A stretch of DNA of 64,000 bases. It comes from NORP240 sp942492445 (GTDB taxonomy: Bacteria; Pseudomonadota; Gammaproteobacteria; Pseudomonadales; Pseudohongiellaceae). Shown in pieces: positions 18,081-26,957 of this stretch (positions are counted from its first letter, which is position 1; every line of letters starts with the position of its first letter). The notes under the pieces were generated by a model. It was not told the origin of the DNA, did not search any database, and saw only the letters and a program-made list of their open reading frames with translations. The stretch is from NCBI GenBank assembly GCA_942492445.1, contig CALOEW010000063.1, positions 30,277 through 94,276 of the forward strand, written 5' to 3'. A program made the position numbers and the translations under genes.

Positions 18081-19686
18081 GAATCCGACTGTCACCGCTT
18101 GCACCGCTGACAGTGTCTTCAGGGTCACCACATGAGCCCCCTGCATCGGGTTCGGCCTCCTCATTCTCCTCGATTTTCCTGGGTAAATTGTACTTGCGCA
18201 TTTTTTCCACCAGGGTCGTGCGCCTGATATGCAACCGGTCAGCTGCCCGCGCAACCACACCGTTGCTATCTTCCAGGGCCTTGTTGATCAGATCCATCTC
18301 GAGGGTGGCCAGGTATTCCTTAAGGTCCAGACCATCGAGAGGCAGCGACGCAGAATCCTCCACTTCCGGAGCCGGCTCCGGGGGTTGCGAATTCTCCTCT
18401 GTTGACCCGGTCACCAGGCTGCCGCCCAGACCGCCAGTTGTAACACCGATATACAGGTGAGGGGGTAGATCTTTTTCACCTACGATACCGTGAGGGTAGA
18501 GGATCGCCATGCGTTCGACCAGGTTCGCCAGCTCCCTGACATTACCAGGCCAGTGATAATTTTTCAGCGCGGCGATGGCGCCGGAATTGAAGCGAACGGA
18601 TCCGCGATTTTCACTTTCCATCGTGGAAATTAGCTCGTTCAGAAGCAGCGGAATGTCTTCAGTGCGCTCCCGGAGTGGCGGCATCTCGATGGGGAACACG
18701 TTGATTCGGTAATACAGGTCCTGACGAAAATCCCCCTGTTCGATCATGGCTTCGAGGTTCTGGTGGGTGGCGGCTATGATTCTGACATCAGTGCTGATGG
18801 TCTTGATGCCACCCACCCTTTCGAAACTGCGCTCCTGCAGTACGCGCAGCAGTTTCACCTGCATGTTCAGCGGCATGTCACCGATTTCATCAAGGAAAAG
18901 CGTGCCGCCGTTTGCCAGTTCAAAACGTCCTTCCCGCGACGATGTAGCGCCCGTAAACGCCCCTTTCTCGTGACCGAACAATTCGCTTTCCAGCAACTCT
19001 CTCGGTATCGCGCCACAGTTGATTGGAACAAAGGGCTCCTCGGCCCGCGGGGAATTCAGGTGGAGATTTCTCGCTACCACTTCCTTGCCGGTGCCTGATT
19101 CTCCGGTAATCAATACTGTCACTTCCTTGCTGGCAACCTGCCCCATCAGCTGGCGTACCTGTTGGACTCGCGTGCTGTTGCCTACCAGGCTGCGAAACAT
19201 GTTGTAATCCCTGACGCCACCGAGATCGCGCAGGCGGTTGTAGTTGTCACGAAATACCTTGGCCTGGTGCAACGCATCAAGCAAAGGTTGGTAGGTCAGT
19301 GGGAAGCCCAGTTCCCCGGTGATATTCTTGAAATTGTCGCCTCCTGGCAGGTTGGCCAGCCGACCCTCTCCCAGCAGGATCACGGGAAGACCCTTGTCCC
19401 ATGCATGTAACTGCAACAGCAGTTCAGAGACACCGAGTTCACGACATTGCCCCACCATGACCAGACAGAACCTGGCAGGAGCGGTGTAGTCGCTTCCCCG
19501 TGAGGCCAGCCACCCCCTGCTGTTACCCGCCACCATCCTTTCGCCGAGGAAGCCGAGAATCACTTCCAGGTCGCGTCGAGACCTGTCGTCGTCGTCAATA
19601 AAGAGGATCTTGTTATTGTCAGCCAACGGGAAATTCCAATTGTAAGCTTCTTGAAGTCTGATACCGGGAAATGGAGAGTGTGGCAA
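18064..19686 (-). CDS. fleQ: FleQ/FlrA-like sigma-54-dependent activator
   Basis: This NtrC-class activator opens sigma-54 promoters. An N-terminal receiver-like FleQ domain (NKILFIDDDDRSRRDLEVIL) covers about residues 25-140. The central AAA+ domain has Walker A GESGTGKE, the sigma-54 contact loop GAFTGA, Walker B GGTLFLDEIGD and the arginine-finger region INVFPIEMPPLRERTEDI. The C-terminal Fis-type helix-turn-helix reads GVVARAADRLHIRRTTLVEKMRKYNL. FleQ/FlrA proteins are master regulators of flagellar genes. The first codon would be TTG at 19686; a TTG at 19626 just before ADNNKILF is equally plausible. Confidence 0.85.
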   Translation of the reverse strand: MPHSPFPGIRLQEAYNWNFPLADNNKILFIDDDDRSRRDLEVILGFLGERMVAGNSRGWLASRGSDYTAPARFCLVMVGQCRELGVSELLLQLHAWDKGLPVILLGEGRLANLPGGDNFKNITGELGFPLTYQPLLDALHQAKVFRDNYNRLRDLGGVRDYNMFRSLVGNSTRVQQVRQLMGQVASKEVTVLITGESGTGKEVVARNLHLNSPRAEEPFVPINCGAIPRELLESELFGHEKGAFTGATSSREGRFELANGGTLFLDEIGDMPLNMQVKLLRVLQERSFERVGGIKTISTDVRIIAATHQNLEAMIEQGDFRQDLYYRINVFPIEMPPLRERTEDIPLLLNELISTMESENRGSVRFNSGAIAALKNYHWPGNVRELANLVERMAILYPHGIVGEKDLPPHLYIGVTTGGLGGSLVTGSTEENSQPPEPAPEVEDSASLPLDGLDLKEYLATLEMDLINKALEDSNGVVARAADRLHIRRTTLVEKMRKYNLPRKIEENEEAEPDAGGSCGDPEDTVSGASGDSRILRVKG

Positions 19687-20204
19687 CTGAATCGCAAACC
19701 GACTTTGCCGCGCCGCACCTGAGCTTAGCAGATTTTAAACTGTCCTGCGCCATCGATTCACTGCCGGCCGCTGCCAGGGCCCCGGGGGTGAGTAACGAAT
19801 CGTGCCGGCCCACAAGAGTCATGCCCTTGCCAGGGAAGCTCGGAATAATGAATCTCTGATTCATTACCGCAATGCTTCGGCTTCCAGGCGAGTTCACTGA
19901 CGGGGCGCGTTGACGGCAGCATCGTCCCTGGCCACAATGTCGGTCAGGGAATCAGGCGCAGACAAACCGCGCGGCGGCAGACTTCACTGGCAAGGCTGCC
20001 GGGCTCCCCGGGCAGGTGGCAGGTTCAGAAAGGCTATTACCTGCCGTGGTCCGGATTCCGACTGTCTGGGCGAATCGGATGCTGACCGGCCCCGGCTGGC
20101 AATGGAGAAAAAGGGAAGCGTATCACATTTCTGGCAGTGGTTTTAAAGATCTGAAGTCGGCTGTCGTTATAAGTGGAACCCGGTTTTCGAAAAATGAAAT
20201 CGCA
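19687..20204. other. Intergenic region between divergent fleQ-like gene and flgM
   Basis: About 520 bp between divergent flagellar-regulation genes. I searched both strands for the sigma-54 core (GG-N10-GC in TGGCAC-N5-TTGC context) and found no convincing match near flgM. Several TGGCA strings occur without a matching -12. No supported coding frame was seen. Confidence 0.4.
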
Positions 20205-20540
20205 GTGAAAAAAATCGACTCGCAGGCGAAAAACAAGAAGGAACACCGGGATGGCGAGTCCGGTAACGTTGCACCTCTTTCATTACAGAAGCAGATTACC
20301 GACGGTCATCAGGTCAAGAAAAACGACCTGGATACACTGCAGGATGACGAATTACGGAAGGATCTAGAATTGTTAGCCAGAATGAGAGAACGGATTGACC
20401 ATCTTCCCGAAATCGACACCGCCCGGATAGTTCAGATTCACGAACAGATCATGCGCGGTGAGTACCGGGTGAGCAGTGAAAGACTGGCTGAAAAACTGGG
20501 CCGGTTTGAAATGGACATTCAGGACTCGTCCTCTAATTGA
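20205..20540 (+). CDS. flgM: FlgM-like anti-sigma-28 factor
   Basis: The C-terminal half reads LARMRERIDHLPEIDTARIV, then a segment containing EQIMRGEYRVSSERLAEKL. This is the FlgM signature: a short helix, then an R-x-x-I-x-x-G-x-Y pattern, then an amphipathic helix that binds FliA. The N-terminal half is charged and probably disordered, as in FlgM. The frame is open further upstream, but the GTG at 20205 gives a family-sized 111 residues; start uncertain. It sits next to the FleQ-like regulator, consistent with flagellar control. The 3' end overlaps the convergent glycosyltransferase gene by 22 bp. Confidence 0.75.
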   Translation: MKKIDSQAKNKKEHRDGESGNVAPLSLQKQITDGHQVKKNDLDTLQDDELRKDLELLARMRERIDHLPEIDTARIVQIHEQIMRGEYRVSSERLAEKLGRFEMDIQDSSSN

Positions 20541-21169
20541 AAATTCAGTGGCGGCTGCAATTCAGCCAGCCTCACCAGATCATCAGCCCGATCCACGTCC
20601 CAGCGGGTGGCCAGCAGGCCATAATCAACACCACCGTTTTCGAGACGTTCCAGCGTGGTCGACAGAACCCGAGCCGTCCCCCAGGGTATATCGATAAACA
20701 ATTCCTCCCGGCACTCCCGCAACCCCAACAGCACATAGCCCCCGTCGTCTGCCGGACCGATTACCGCCTGTCGCCCTCCCCGAAGTTGCCGCAGCGCATC
20801 TTCCAGGTAATCAACATCGACAGAAGGACAGTCAGTCCCCAGCAACAGCACCGCTGCCGACTCCTTGAGCGCCTCAGCGACCGCTGCCCTCATTCGCTCT
20901 CCGAGGTCATCTCCCTGCTGCCGCCGAACGGGCACTTTCAAGTCCATCGAGCGTATCTGAGGATTGTCAGGGTTACCGCTGACCCACAGTTCCCAGGGTG
21001 CAAGGTTGGCATCCTGTAATCTGCGCACCTGATACCTCAACATGGCGCAATACAGCTGAAAGGCCTTTCGTGGTCCGATTGCCTCATGCAGTCGCGTCTT
21101 TACCTTGCCGTAAACCGGTTCCCTGGCGAACAGCAGGATGCGTATTTCCGGGTATCTGGTCATTGCCAC
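20519..21169 (-). CDS. TIGR04282-family glycosyltransferase (DUF2064)
   Basis: This 216-residue GT-A-like nucleotidyl/glycosyltransferase contains ILLFAREPVYGKVKTRL, LLLGTDCPSVDVDYLEDAL and VIGPADDGGYVLLGL, the signatures of the family named for arsenosugar biosynthesis (TIGR04282). The name reflects gene co-occurrence; the actual sugar acceptor is not proven for most members. It is paired head to tail with the TIGR04283 partner, eight bases downstream of it, the usual arrangement. Confidence 0.88.
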   Translation of the reverse strand: MAMTRYPEIRILLFAREPVYGKVKTRLHEAIGPRKAFQLYCAMLRYQVRRLQDANLAPWELWVSGNPDNPQIRSMDLKVPVRRQQGDDLGERMRAAVAEALKESAAVLLLGTDCPSVDVDYLEDALRQLRGGRQAVIGPADDGGYVLLGLRECREELFIDIPWGTARVLSTTLERLENGGVDYGLLATRWDVDRADDLVRLAELQPPLNFQLEDES

Positions 21170-21177
21170 TCCAGGAT

Positions 21178-21864
21178 TCAGGGACCGCGGCTGTAATACT
21201 TTCTGACCAGAACCTCAGGACTGGCCCCAAAAAAATACAACAGCCGCAGCCACCACATCAGCAGCACCGTCGACAGAATGCCGCGCTCTTCCCAGCGCCG
21301 GCTGGAGGTGGTGACCGGTTGCCTGATACGTCGCGGCCAGGCCACGGCGCGCAACTGCTTGCTCAAGGCCACGTCCTCCATCAGGGGAATGGAAGGATAA
21401 CCGCCCACCCGCTGAAATACTCGCCTTGCGACAAACACGGCCTGATCGCCCGTGGCAACGCCGGTCAGATGGGAGCGCCAATTGACACATGCTGCAATAA
21501 CCCTGAATACAATCCGCCTTCCCGAGAGCCGGAGATCGAACCTGCCCCAGACCGAGCCTTCTGCCTGCAGCACCTGAACAATGCAGTCGATGGCATTGTC
21601 CGGCAACCGCGTATCCGCGTGCAGGAACAGCAGTACCTCGCCGTCGGCAAGCTCGGCGCCCCGGTTCATCTGCCTGGCCCGCCCCCGTTCGCACACGGTA
21701 AAGACATCACACAATCCTTTCGATACCGATTCCACGCCGTCATCACTGCCTCCGTCTACAACGACGATCTGGTGTCCACCCTGGCGATAGATCTGAAGTG
21801 AATTCAATTGCTCCAGGAGCTGCTTCGAGTCATTGATGACCGGTATAATTATGCTTACTTTCAA
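21178..21864 (-). CDS. TIGR04283-family glycosyltransferase
   Basis: This 228-residue family 2 glycosyltransferase begins KVSIIIPVINDSKQLLEQL and has VVVDGGSDDG, RGRARQMNRGA and LLFLHADTRLP, with GDQAVFVARRVFQRVGGYP and PLMEDVALSKQL further on. This matches TIGR04283, the partner of TIGR04282 in putative arsenosugar or other small-glycoside pathways. A hydrophobic stretch near residue 205 (LLMWWLRLLYFFG) suggests membrane association. It is the upstream gene of a two-gene operon. Confidence 0.88.
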   Translation of the reverse strand: MKVSIIIPVINDSKQLLEQLNSLQIYRQGGHQIVVVDGGSDDGVESVSKGLCDVFTVCERGRARQMNRGAELADGEVLLFLHADTRLPDNAIDCIVQVLQAEGSVWGRFDLRLSGRRIVFRVIAACVNWRSHLTGVATGDQAVFVARRVFQRVGGYPSIPLMEDVALSKQLRAVAWPRRIRQPVTTSSRRWEERGILSTVLLMWWLRLLYFFGASPEVLVRKYYSRGP

Positions 21865-22371
21865 AAGGTTAAAGCCTTATCTTAAACCGCCGTCAGCGGC
21901 TCCGCCGCGCTCCGGAACGACGCCTGGGATACAGCGGCTGACGTACTCAAGGCCCCTGGCAGCGAGGGCCGGTTTCTGTGCCTGCCTTCCGCTGGCCTCA
22001 GGCACCCCCGGCGGCAAAATCCAGTACCTACTGACATCCAGACAGGTATTTCCAGCGTATTGCCAAAGGGTCAAGTGTAACCGCATCCCGACATTGTTCT
22101 GAAGGAACCTGTGAAGTACCACGAGAAAAAAACCCCCTGGATCGATTAAGCTTCCGTTAAGTGGTACTAAACTACGCTGAAAAGCAGAAACGGCCAGCAA
22201 GAAATTAAACTGCCAAACGATCTTGTAATATGAAGACTGATGGTTTTAAATACGCGGCCGATACCAGCCGTAAGCATTGGAGCAACTCCGCGGTTACGAT
22301 AACCTTACCAGGCCATTCAGTCAGCAGAATTAACGCGCCCCAGTCGCTCTTCGCGAGTGAGAACTCAGACT
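21865..22371. other. Intergenic region with a widely spaced inverted repeat
   Basis: About 500 bp without a supported gene. AGTACCAC near 22114 is repeated inverted as GTGGTACT near 22160, about 38 bp apart. This could be a looped operator or chance. No promoter is clear enough to call. Confidence 0.35.
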
Positions 22372-22599
22372 ATGAATGCTAGGAATTTTTACATCATAGC
22401 GACATCGCCGGACGAACCAAGCCTGCAGGTCAATATCTCAGGCCCGTACCTGACCAGGCAGGCGGCTCAGGCTGACCTGACGGCGGCAATCGATGAGGCG
22501 GCGACCATAGATCCCAGCGCGCGACATTACGTTTACAGTATCTCCAGAATCGAATGTCGCAAACCTGGCGTCATTCAACACATGGCCAGCCACGCCTGA
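22372..22599 (+). CDS. Small hypothetical protein
   Basis: A 75-residue frame starts at ATG 22372 (a GTG at 22357 would add five residues). It contains ARNFYIIATSPDEPSLQVN and then DPSARHYVYSISRIECRKPG. The composition looks like a real soluble protein, but no family is recognised. It has no obvious partner: the glycosyltransferases diverge from it and the next gene is convergent. Confidence 0.45.
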   Translation: MNARNFYIIATSPDEPSLQVNISGPYLTRQAAQADLTAAIDEAATIDPSARHYVYSISRIECRKPGVIQHMASHA

Positions 22600-22714
22600 C
22601 AAATCCAAGACTTCCGGGGTGTCCTGAATCGATACCCTGCCGACCCGGAGAGCCGGATTCCGCGGTCTATACCATCACCGGCGCACAATGTGCCGGGCAT
22701 CCCCTACTCGGCAA

Positions 22715-23113
22715 TCAGAACTGGAACGAATAGAAAAGTCCCTTGTGTCCGACGCTGATAGTGGTGTCGCCCAGATCGAAAACCAGCCCGACATTGTTTT
22801 TGCGGCTGATTTTGGTCCGACCAAAATACAGCGCCTCGGAAAACTGCCAGCCGAGCAGCTTGCGATCATTGGCAAGACGGAATCTGCCTGGCTTGAACAG
22901 TTCCCCGTCATTCCGGTTGCCGACTGCCTCACTGCGGTTCGACAACTCCTCGGCTTCCGCCCCACTATCAAACGGGATCAGTTTGATCGTTTTCAGCTGA
23001 TCGACCTCGGCATGTCCGCCGGCGCTCAGTGTTGACAGAATCAAGCCCGACAGTACCAGCGCTACCATCAGACTCCATGGGTTATTCTCCGGTATCCTGA
23101 TTACCTTCGTCAT
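22715..23113 (-). CDS. Hypothetical exported protein
   Basis: This 132-residue protein has an N-terminal signal or anchor segment (PWSLMVALVLSGLILSTLSA). The mature part ends in alternating hydrophobic strands (NNVGLVFDLGDTTISVGHKG, LFYSFQF). The terminal aromatic residue and strand pattern hint at a small outer-membrane or periplasmic beta protein, but this is inference. No family was recognised. It is divergent from the DUF2007 gene. Confidence 0.55.
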   Translation of the reverse strand: MTKVIRIPENNPWSLMVALVLSGLILSTLSAGGHAEVDQLKTIKLIPFDSGAEAEELSNRSEAVGNRNDGELFKPGRFRLANDRKLLGWQFSEALYFGRTKISRKNNVGLVFDLGDTTISVGHKGLFYSFQF

Positions 23114-23270
23114 GCTCGCCTCCAGTCCTCACCAACAGGCCATGAAAGTTCTCATTGTGGCGGGCTTACGGGTCAGAAAAAGGCGCATCGTGTGACAATT
23201 TATGGAAAATCGTGGCAATACCATGGCAAAGGCTTTGCCCCCGGTTCCTGTAATGGTAGCTTTGCAGACC

Positions 23271-23519
23271 ATGAAGGTCGTTTTCAATGCCAACAATTCC
23301 CTGGAAGCCCACCTGGCGCTCGGCCTGCTCAGGCAGGTAGGAATTGAAGGCGTAATCAATGGTGAATACCTGCAGGGAGGCATGGGCGAACTTCCTGTCT
23401 TCGGGCTGGTGACAGTTCTCGTCAGCGAGCAGGACTACCGGGAAGCATCCGAAGTCATTGCCGACTGGCAGCAGAACATACTGGCCTGGAGCGGTCCGCC
23501 TGCACTGTCCGGCACCTAA
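23271..23519 (+). CDS. DUF2007 putative signal-transducing protein
   Basis: This 82-residue DUF2007 protein begins MKVVFNANNSLEAHLALGLL, with the family core GIEGVINGEYLQGGMGELP, GLVTVLVSEQDYREA. Related small proteins resemble PII-like folds, but their role is unknown. The ATG at 23271 is preferred because homologues begin MK(L/V)V; the frame is open 23 codons further upstream. Its TAA stop is part of the CTAA direct repeat of the adjacent 52-bp mobile palindrome. Confidence 0.8.
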   Translation: MKVVFNANNSLEAHLALGLLRQVGIEGVINGEYLQGGMGELPVFGLVTVLVSEQDYREASEVIADWQQNILAWSGPPALSGT

Positions 23520-23571
23520 GGTAACCTCTGATTGGTCCCGCAGAGTATTGTGGGACTTAATCAGAGGTTCC
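23520..23571. mobile_element. 52-bp palindromic MITE-like element, full copy
   Basis: A hairpin-forming element with ends GGTAACCTCTGATT and AATCAGAGGTTCC and an inner stem (GTCCCGCA / TGTGGGAC) is flanked on both sides by CTAA, a probable 4-bp target duplication. It exactly fills the gap between two convergent stop codons: the left CTAA contains the TAA of the DUF2007 gene and the right CTAA contains the TAG of the DUF3240 gene. It probably works as a bidirectional terminator. Confidence 0.75.
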
Positions 23572-23865
23572 CTAATCAATCCGTCCGACATTGGAAATGT
23601 GGTGCTGCCAGTAAACGATATCCCTGCCGACGGAGTCTTCCAGGCCCTGAAGTAACACCTCCACGATTGCCTCTTCAATCACCAGCTCGAATTGCAGGCG
23701 CTTGCGTTGCCCGCTCACCTGCTCTGCCAGGGAAAGATTCTCATGCACGCCGTGGCCTCGAACCTGGTAGGAGGTGAAACCGCCGACACCTTCCCTGGTA
23801 AGCAGGTAGTCCACCATCTCCTCTTCCAGCTCGGGACGGATATTCAACACAAGTAAAGTCTTCAC
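23572..23865 (-). CDS. DUF3240 protein of the metal-efflux operon
   Basis: This 97-residue DUF3240 protein (MKTLLVLNIRPELEEEMVDY, then FTSYQVRGHGVHENLSLAEQ) belongs to a family regularly encoded after CusA/CzcA pumps. A PII-like ferredoxin fold and a regulatory or metal-sensing role are suspected from fold resemblance and context only. It overlaps the end of the pump gene by four bases. Its stop lies in the target duplication of the neighbouring mobile palindrome. Confidence 0.82.
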   Translation of the reverse strand: MKTLLVLNIRPELEEEMVDYLLTREGVGGFTSYQVRGHGVHENLSLAEQVSGQRKRLQFELVIEEAIVEVLLQGLEDSVGRDIVYWQHHISNVGRID

Positions 23866-26800
23866 GGGCGGGAGCCCCCCTCGCTGGAATGAAACCGGTT
23901 GTAGATGATAGGCAGCAGAAACAGGGTGAGACCCGTCGAACTGATCAGACCACCGATGACAACTATCGCCAGCGGCTTCTGAATTTCCGAACCCGGGCCG
24001 GTCGCCAGCAACAGTGGCACCAGCCCCATGGCACAGATTGATGCAGTCATCATTACCGGCCGCAGTCGCCGCGCCGCCCCTTCCCTGACCACTTCTGCTA
24101 CCGGCAGCCCACGGGCCAGCAGGTGATTAAAATGGGACATCAGCACTACCCCATTAAGGACCGCAATACCGAGCAGGGCGATGAACCCGACCGATGCGGG
24201 TACCGAAAGAAATTCGCCGGTCAGCCACAAGGCGATCAGGCCTCCGGTCAGGGCAAAGGGAATGTTGGAAAGGATAATCAGTGTCTGTTTCAGCGACCTG
24301 AACGTCAGGAACAGCAGGAAGGCAATCAGCAATAACGCCACGGGGACCACAAGGCCAAGCCGCGCCGCCGCCCGCTGCTGATTCTCAAATTCACCCCCCC
24401 ATTCCAGCGTGTATCCCTCGGGCAGTGAGAGATTGTCCGCGACAGTCTGCCTGGCCTCATCCACAAACCCCACCAGGTCCCGGTTTTCGACATTGGTTCG
24501 CACCACGGCGAAACGCTGGCCCGACTCCCTGGAAATGGATACCGGGCCTTCGACACGACGGATATCCGCAATTTCGGAAAGGGGTATGCTGCTGCCGTCC
24601 TCCAGACCGATGAACTGGTTACTCATCTGCGACAGTCCTTCCCCCTGTATCTTTGCATAGCGCAACATCAGAGGCACTCTGGCTGCCTGTTCGATAACGG
24701 TACCTACCCGCAGCCCCTCTATCTGCGAACGCAGACGGGATTGCAGTTCGTCGGCATTGATTCCCAGCATGCCACTGCGTTGCCTGTCCACGGTGACCTG
24801 CAGATATTGGGCTCCCTCGTTCAGTGTTGCAATCGTATCCACACTACCGTCCACCTGGCCTATCTGTTCGGCGATCAACTGGGCGTACCTGTTGAGCTGC
24901 TCCAGTTCCGGCCCGAACAACTTGATTGCCACATCGCCCCTGGACCCGGTCAGCATCTCCGACACCCGCATGTCGATGGGCTGGGTGAAGCCGAAGTTCA
25001 ACCCCACAAATCCTTCCATCACCTGGCGCAGTTTTTCCTCCAGTTCCGCCTTACTGCGAACCTGCCATTGCTCTGGCGGCTTTAACTGAAGAAACATATC
25101 GGTCTCGTTGAGACCCATCGGGTCCATTCCGATCTCATCCGAACCGCTGCGGGAGACAATTCTTTCAACCTCCGGCACCGCTTCAAGTAACGCGTGTTCC
25201 ACTCGCTGGACCATGCGGGTGGTACTGCCCAGGTTTATGGACGGAATAAATTCCAGCTGAATGATAATATCCCCTTCATCCATGGTCGGCATGAAGGTCT
25301 TGCCAACCAGGGGAAACACCAGGATGGTGACTGCCAGCAGCACACCGGCCAGACTCACGACATAGCCGGGTTTACGCAATGCCCACTCCAGCGCAGGCCG
25401 GTACAGCCGCAACAGGTTTCTGCTCAGCCAGGGCTCTTCGTGACTTGCCGACCTGATGAAAAACGAAGCCAGTACCGGGATCACCGTAAGTGACAGAAAC
25501 AGCGATCCCAACAGGGCAAAAACAATGGTCAGAGTGACCGGAACAAACAGTTTTCCCTCCAGCCCCTCCAGAGTGAGCAGGGGAAGAAAAACGATGATGA
25601 TGATAAGTATCCCCGACGTTACCGGCACTGCCACATCCTTTACCGCCCGGTAGATACTGTGCAGCCGCGGCAATCTGCGCGTTGCATCAGTTTCCTTTGC
25701 CAGCGAGGAGACGATGTTTTCAACTACCACGATAGAGGAGTCGACGAGCATCCCGATAGCGATCACCAGGCCTCCCAGACTCATGAGGTTGGCGCTCATC
25801 CCCATGAAGCTCATCATCAGGAAGGTGATCAGCGCAGCCAGCGGCAGAACCGCGGCAACGGTCAGCGCGGCACGCATATTCCCCAGGAACAGCCCGAGCA
25901 GTACCACCACCAGCACGACCGCCTCGATCAGCGCACGGGACACTGTGTCCACGGCACCCTCTATCAATACACTTCGGTCATAAAAGACGTCGATCCCGGT
26001 ACCGGGCGGCAACGTCGCCTCGATTTCCGCCAGTTTGGCCCGCACACCCGTCACCACTTCCCTGGCATTGGCACCGCGCAATCCGATTACCAGGCCCTGG
26101 ACTGCCTCTGAAACGCCATCCGCGGTCACCGATCCGTAACGTTCCAGGGAACCAAGTGAGATATCCGCTATCTCAAACAGTGGTATTTTCTCACCGTAGC
26201 TGTTCTCTACTAGGATATTCCCCATGTCTTCGAGGCTGCCTATGGCACCTGCCACCCTTACCAGCATGGCTTCCTCACCCTGATCTATACGCCCGGCACC
26301 ATCGTTTTTGTTGTTACTTCGCAATGCGGAAACCACCTCGTCGATGTGCACACTCAGACGGGCCATGGCATCGGGGCGGGGAATGACTTCATAGGTTTTC
26401 ACAAAGCCGCCCAGGGCGTTCACGTCGGCGACACCCGGCACGGTTCTGAGTGCCGGGCGCACGGTCCAGTCAATGAGAAACCGCTTCTGCTCAAGAGTCA
26501 GGGTATCGCTCTCAACGGTAAACATGAACATATCGCCCAGCGGTGTACTCATCGGCGCAAGCCCGCCATCGATATCACCCGGCAGATCGTTCCACACGTT
26601 GTTCACCCTTTCTGCCACCTGTTGCCGGGCCCAGTAGATGTCGGTCCCCTCTTCAAAATCCAGCGTGATGGAGCTGAGTGCATACTTGGAAATCGAACGT
26701 AAGACTGTCTTTCGTGGTATGCCCAGCAGTTCCACCTCGATGGGCTGGGTGATCAGTGACTCAACTTCTTCTGGAGTCATCCCCGGTGCCTTGATGATTA

Positions 26801-26954
26801 TTTTTACCTGAGTCGGTGAAATATCTGGAAACGCATCGATAGGCAGTTGCAGCAGGGCACGACTGCCGAACCCGACCAGCAGCAGGGCAATGAGCAGAGT
26901 CATCAGACGCTGGCTCAAGGAAGTCTGTATGAGATTGGTCAACATGGTTTGCAC
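23862..26954 (-). CDS. czcA: CusA/CzcA-family heavy-metal RND efflux pump
   Basis: This 1030-residue inner-membrane proton/metal antiporter forms the tripartite pump with the genes upstream. It begins with the first helix LIALLLVGFGSRALLQLPIDAFPDISP and contains the HME-RND motif IGMLVDSSIVVVENI in helix 4, where the proton-relay Asp lies. Two large periplasmic loops (about 40-340 and 560-860) and the mirrored second half with PFALTGGLIALWLTGEFLSV follow. Substrate (Zn/Co/Cd versus Cu/Ag) cannot be fixed by eye. It is third in the order czcC-czcB-czcA-DUF3240. Confidence 0.93.
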   Translation of the reverse strand: MQTMLTNLIQTSLSQRLMTLLIALLLVGFGSRALLQLPIDAFPDISPTQVKIIIKAPGMTPEEVESLITQPIEVELLGIPRKTVLRSISKYALSSITLDFEEGTDIYWARQQVAERVNNVWNDLPGDIDGGLAPMSTPLGDMFMFTVESDTLTLEQKRFLIDWTVRPALRTVPGVADVNALGGFVKTYEVIPRPDAMARLSVHIDEVVSALRSNNKNDGAGRIDQGEEAMLVRVAGAIGSLEDMGNILVENSYGEKIPLFEIADISLGSLERYGSVTADGVSEAVQGLVIGLRGANAREVVTGVRAKLAEIEATLPPGTGIDVFYDRSVLIEGAVDTVSRALIEAVVLVVVLLGLFLGNMRAALTVAAVLPLAALITFLMMSFMGMSANLMSLGGLVIAIGMLVDSSIVVVENIVSSLAKETDATRRLPRLHSIYRAVKDVAVPVTSGILIIIIVFLPLLTLEGLEGKLFVPVTLTIVFALLGSLFLSLTVIPVLASFFIRSASHEEPWLSRNLLRLYRPALEWALRKPGYVVSLAGVLLAVTILVFPLVGKTFMPTMDEGDIIIQLEFIPSINLGSTTRMVQRVEHALLEAVPEVERIVSRSGSDEIGMDPMGLNETDMFLQLKPPEQWQVRSKAELEEKLRQVMEGFVGLNFGFTQPIDMRVSEMLTGSRGDVAIKLFGPELEQLNRYAQLIAEQIGQVDGSVDTIATLNEGAQYLQVTVDRQRSGMLGINADELQSRLRSQIEGLRVGTVIEQAARVPLMLRYAKIQGEGLSQMSNQFIGLEDGSSIPLSEIADIRRVEGPVSISRESGQRFAVVRTNVENRDLVGFVDEARQTVADNLSLPEGYTLEWGGEFENQQRAAARLGLVVPVALLLIAFLLFLTFRSLKQTLIILSNIPFALTGGLIALWLTGEFLSVPASVGFIALLGIAVLNGVVLMSHFNHLLARGLPVAEVVREGAARRLRPVMMTASICAMGLVPLLLATGPGSEIQKPLAIVVIGGLISSTGLTLFLLPIIYNRFHSSEGGSRP

Positions 26955-26957
26955 CCG

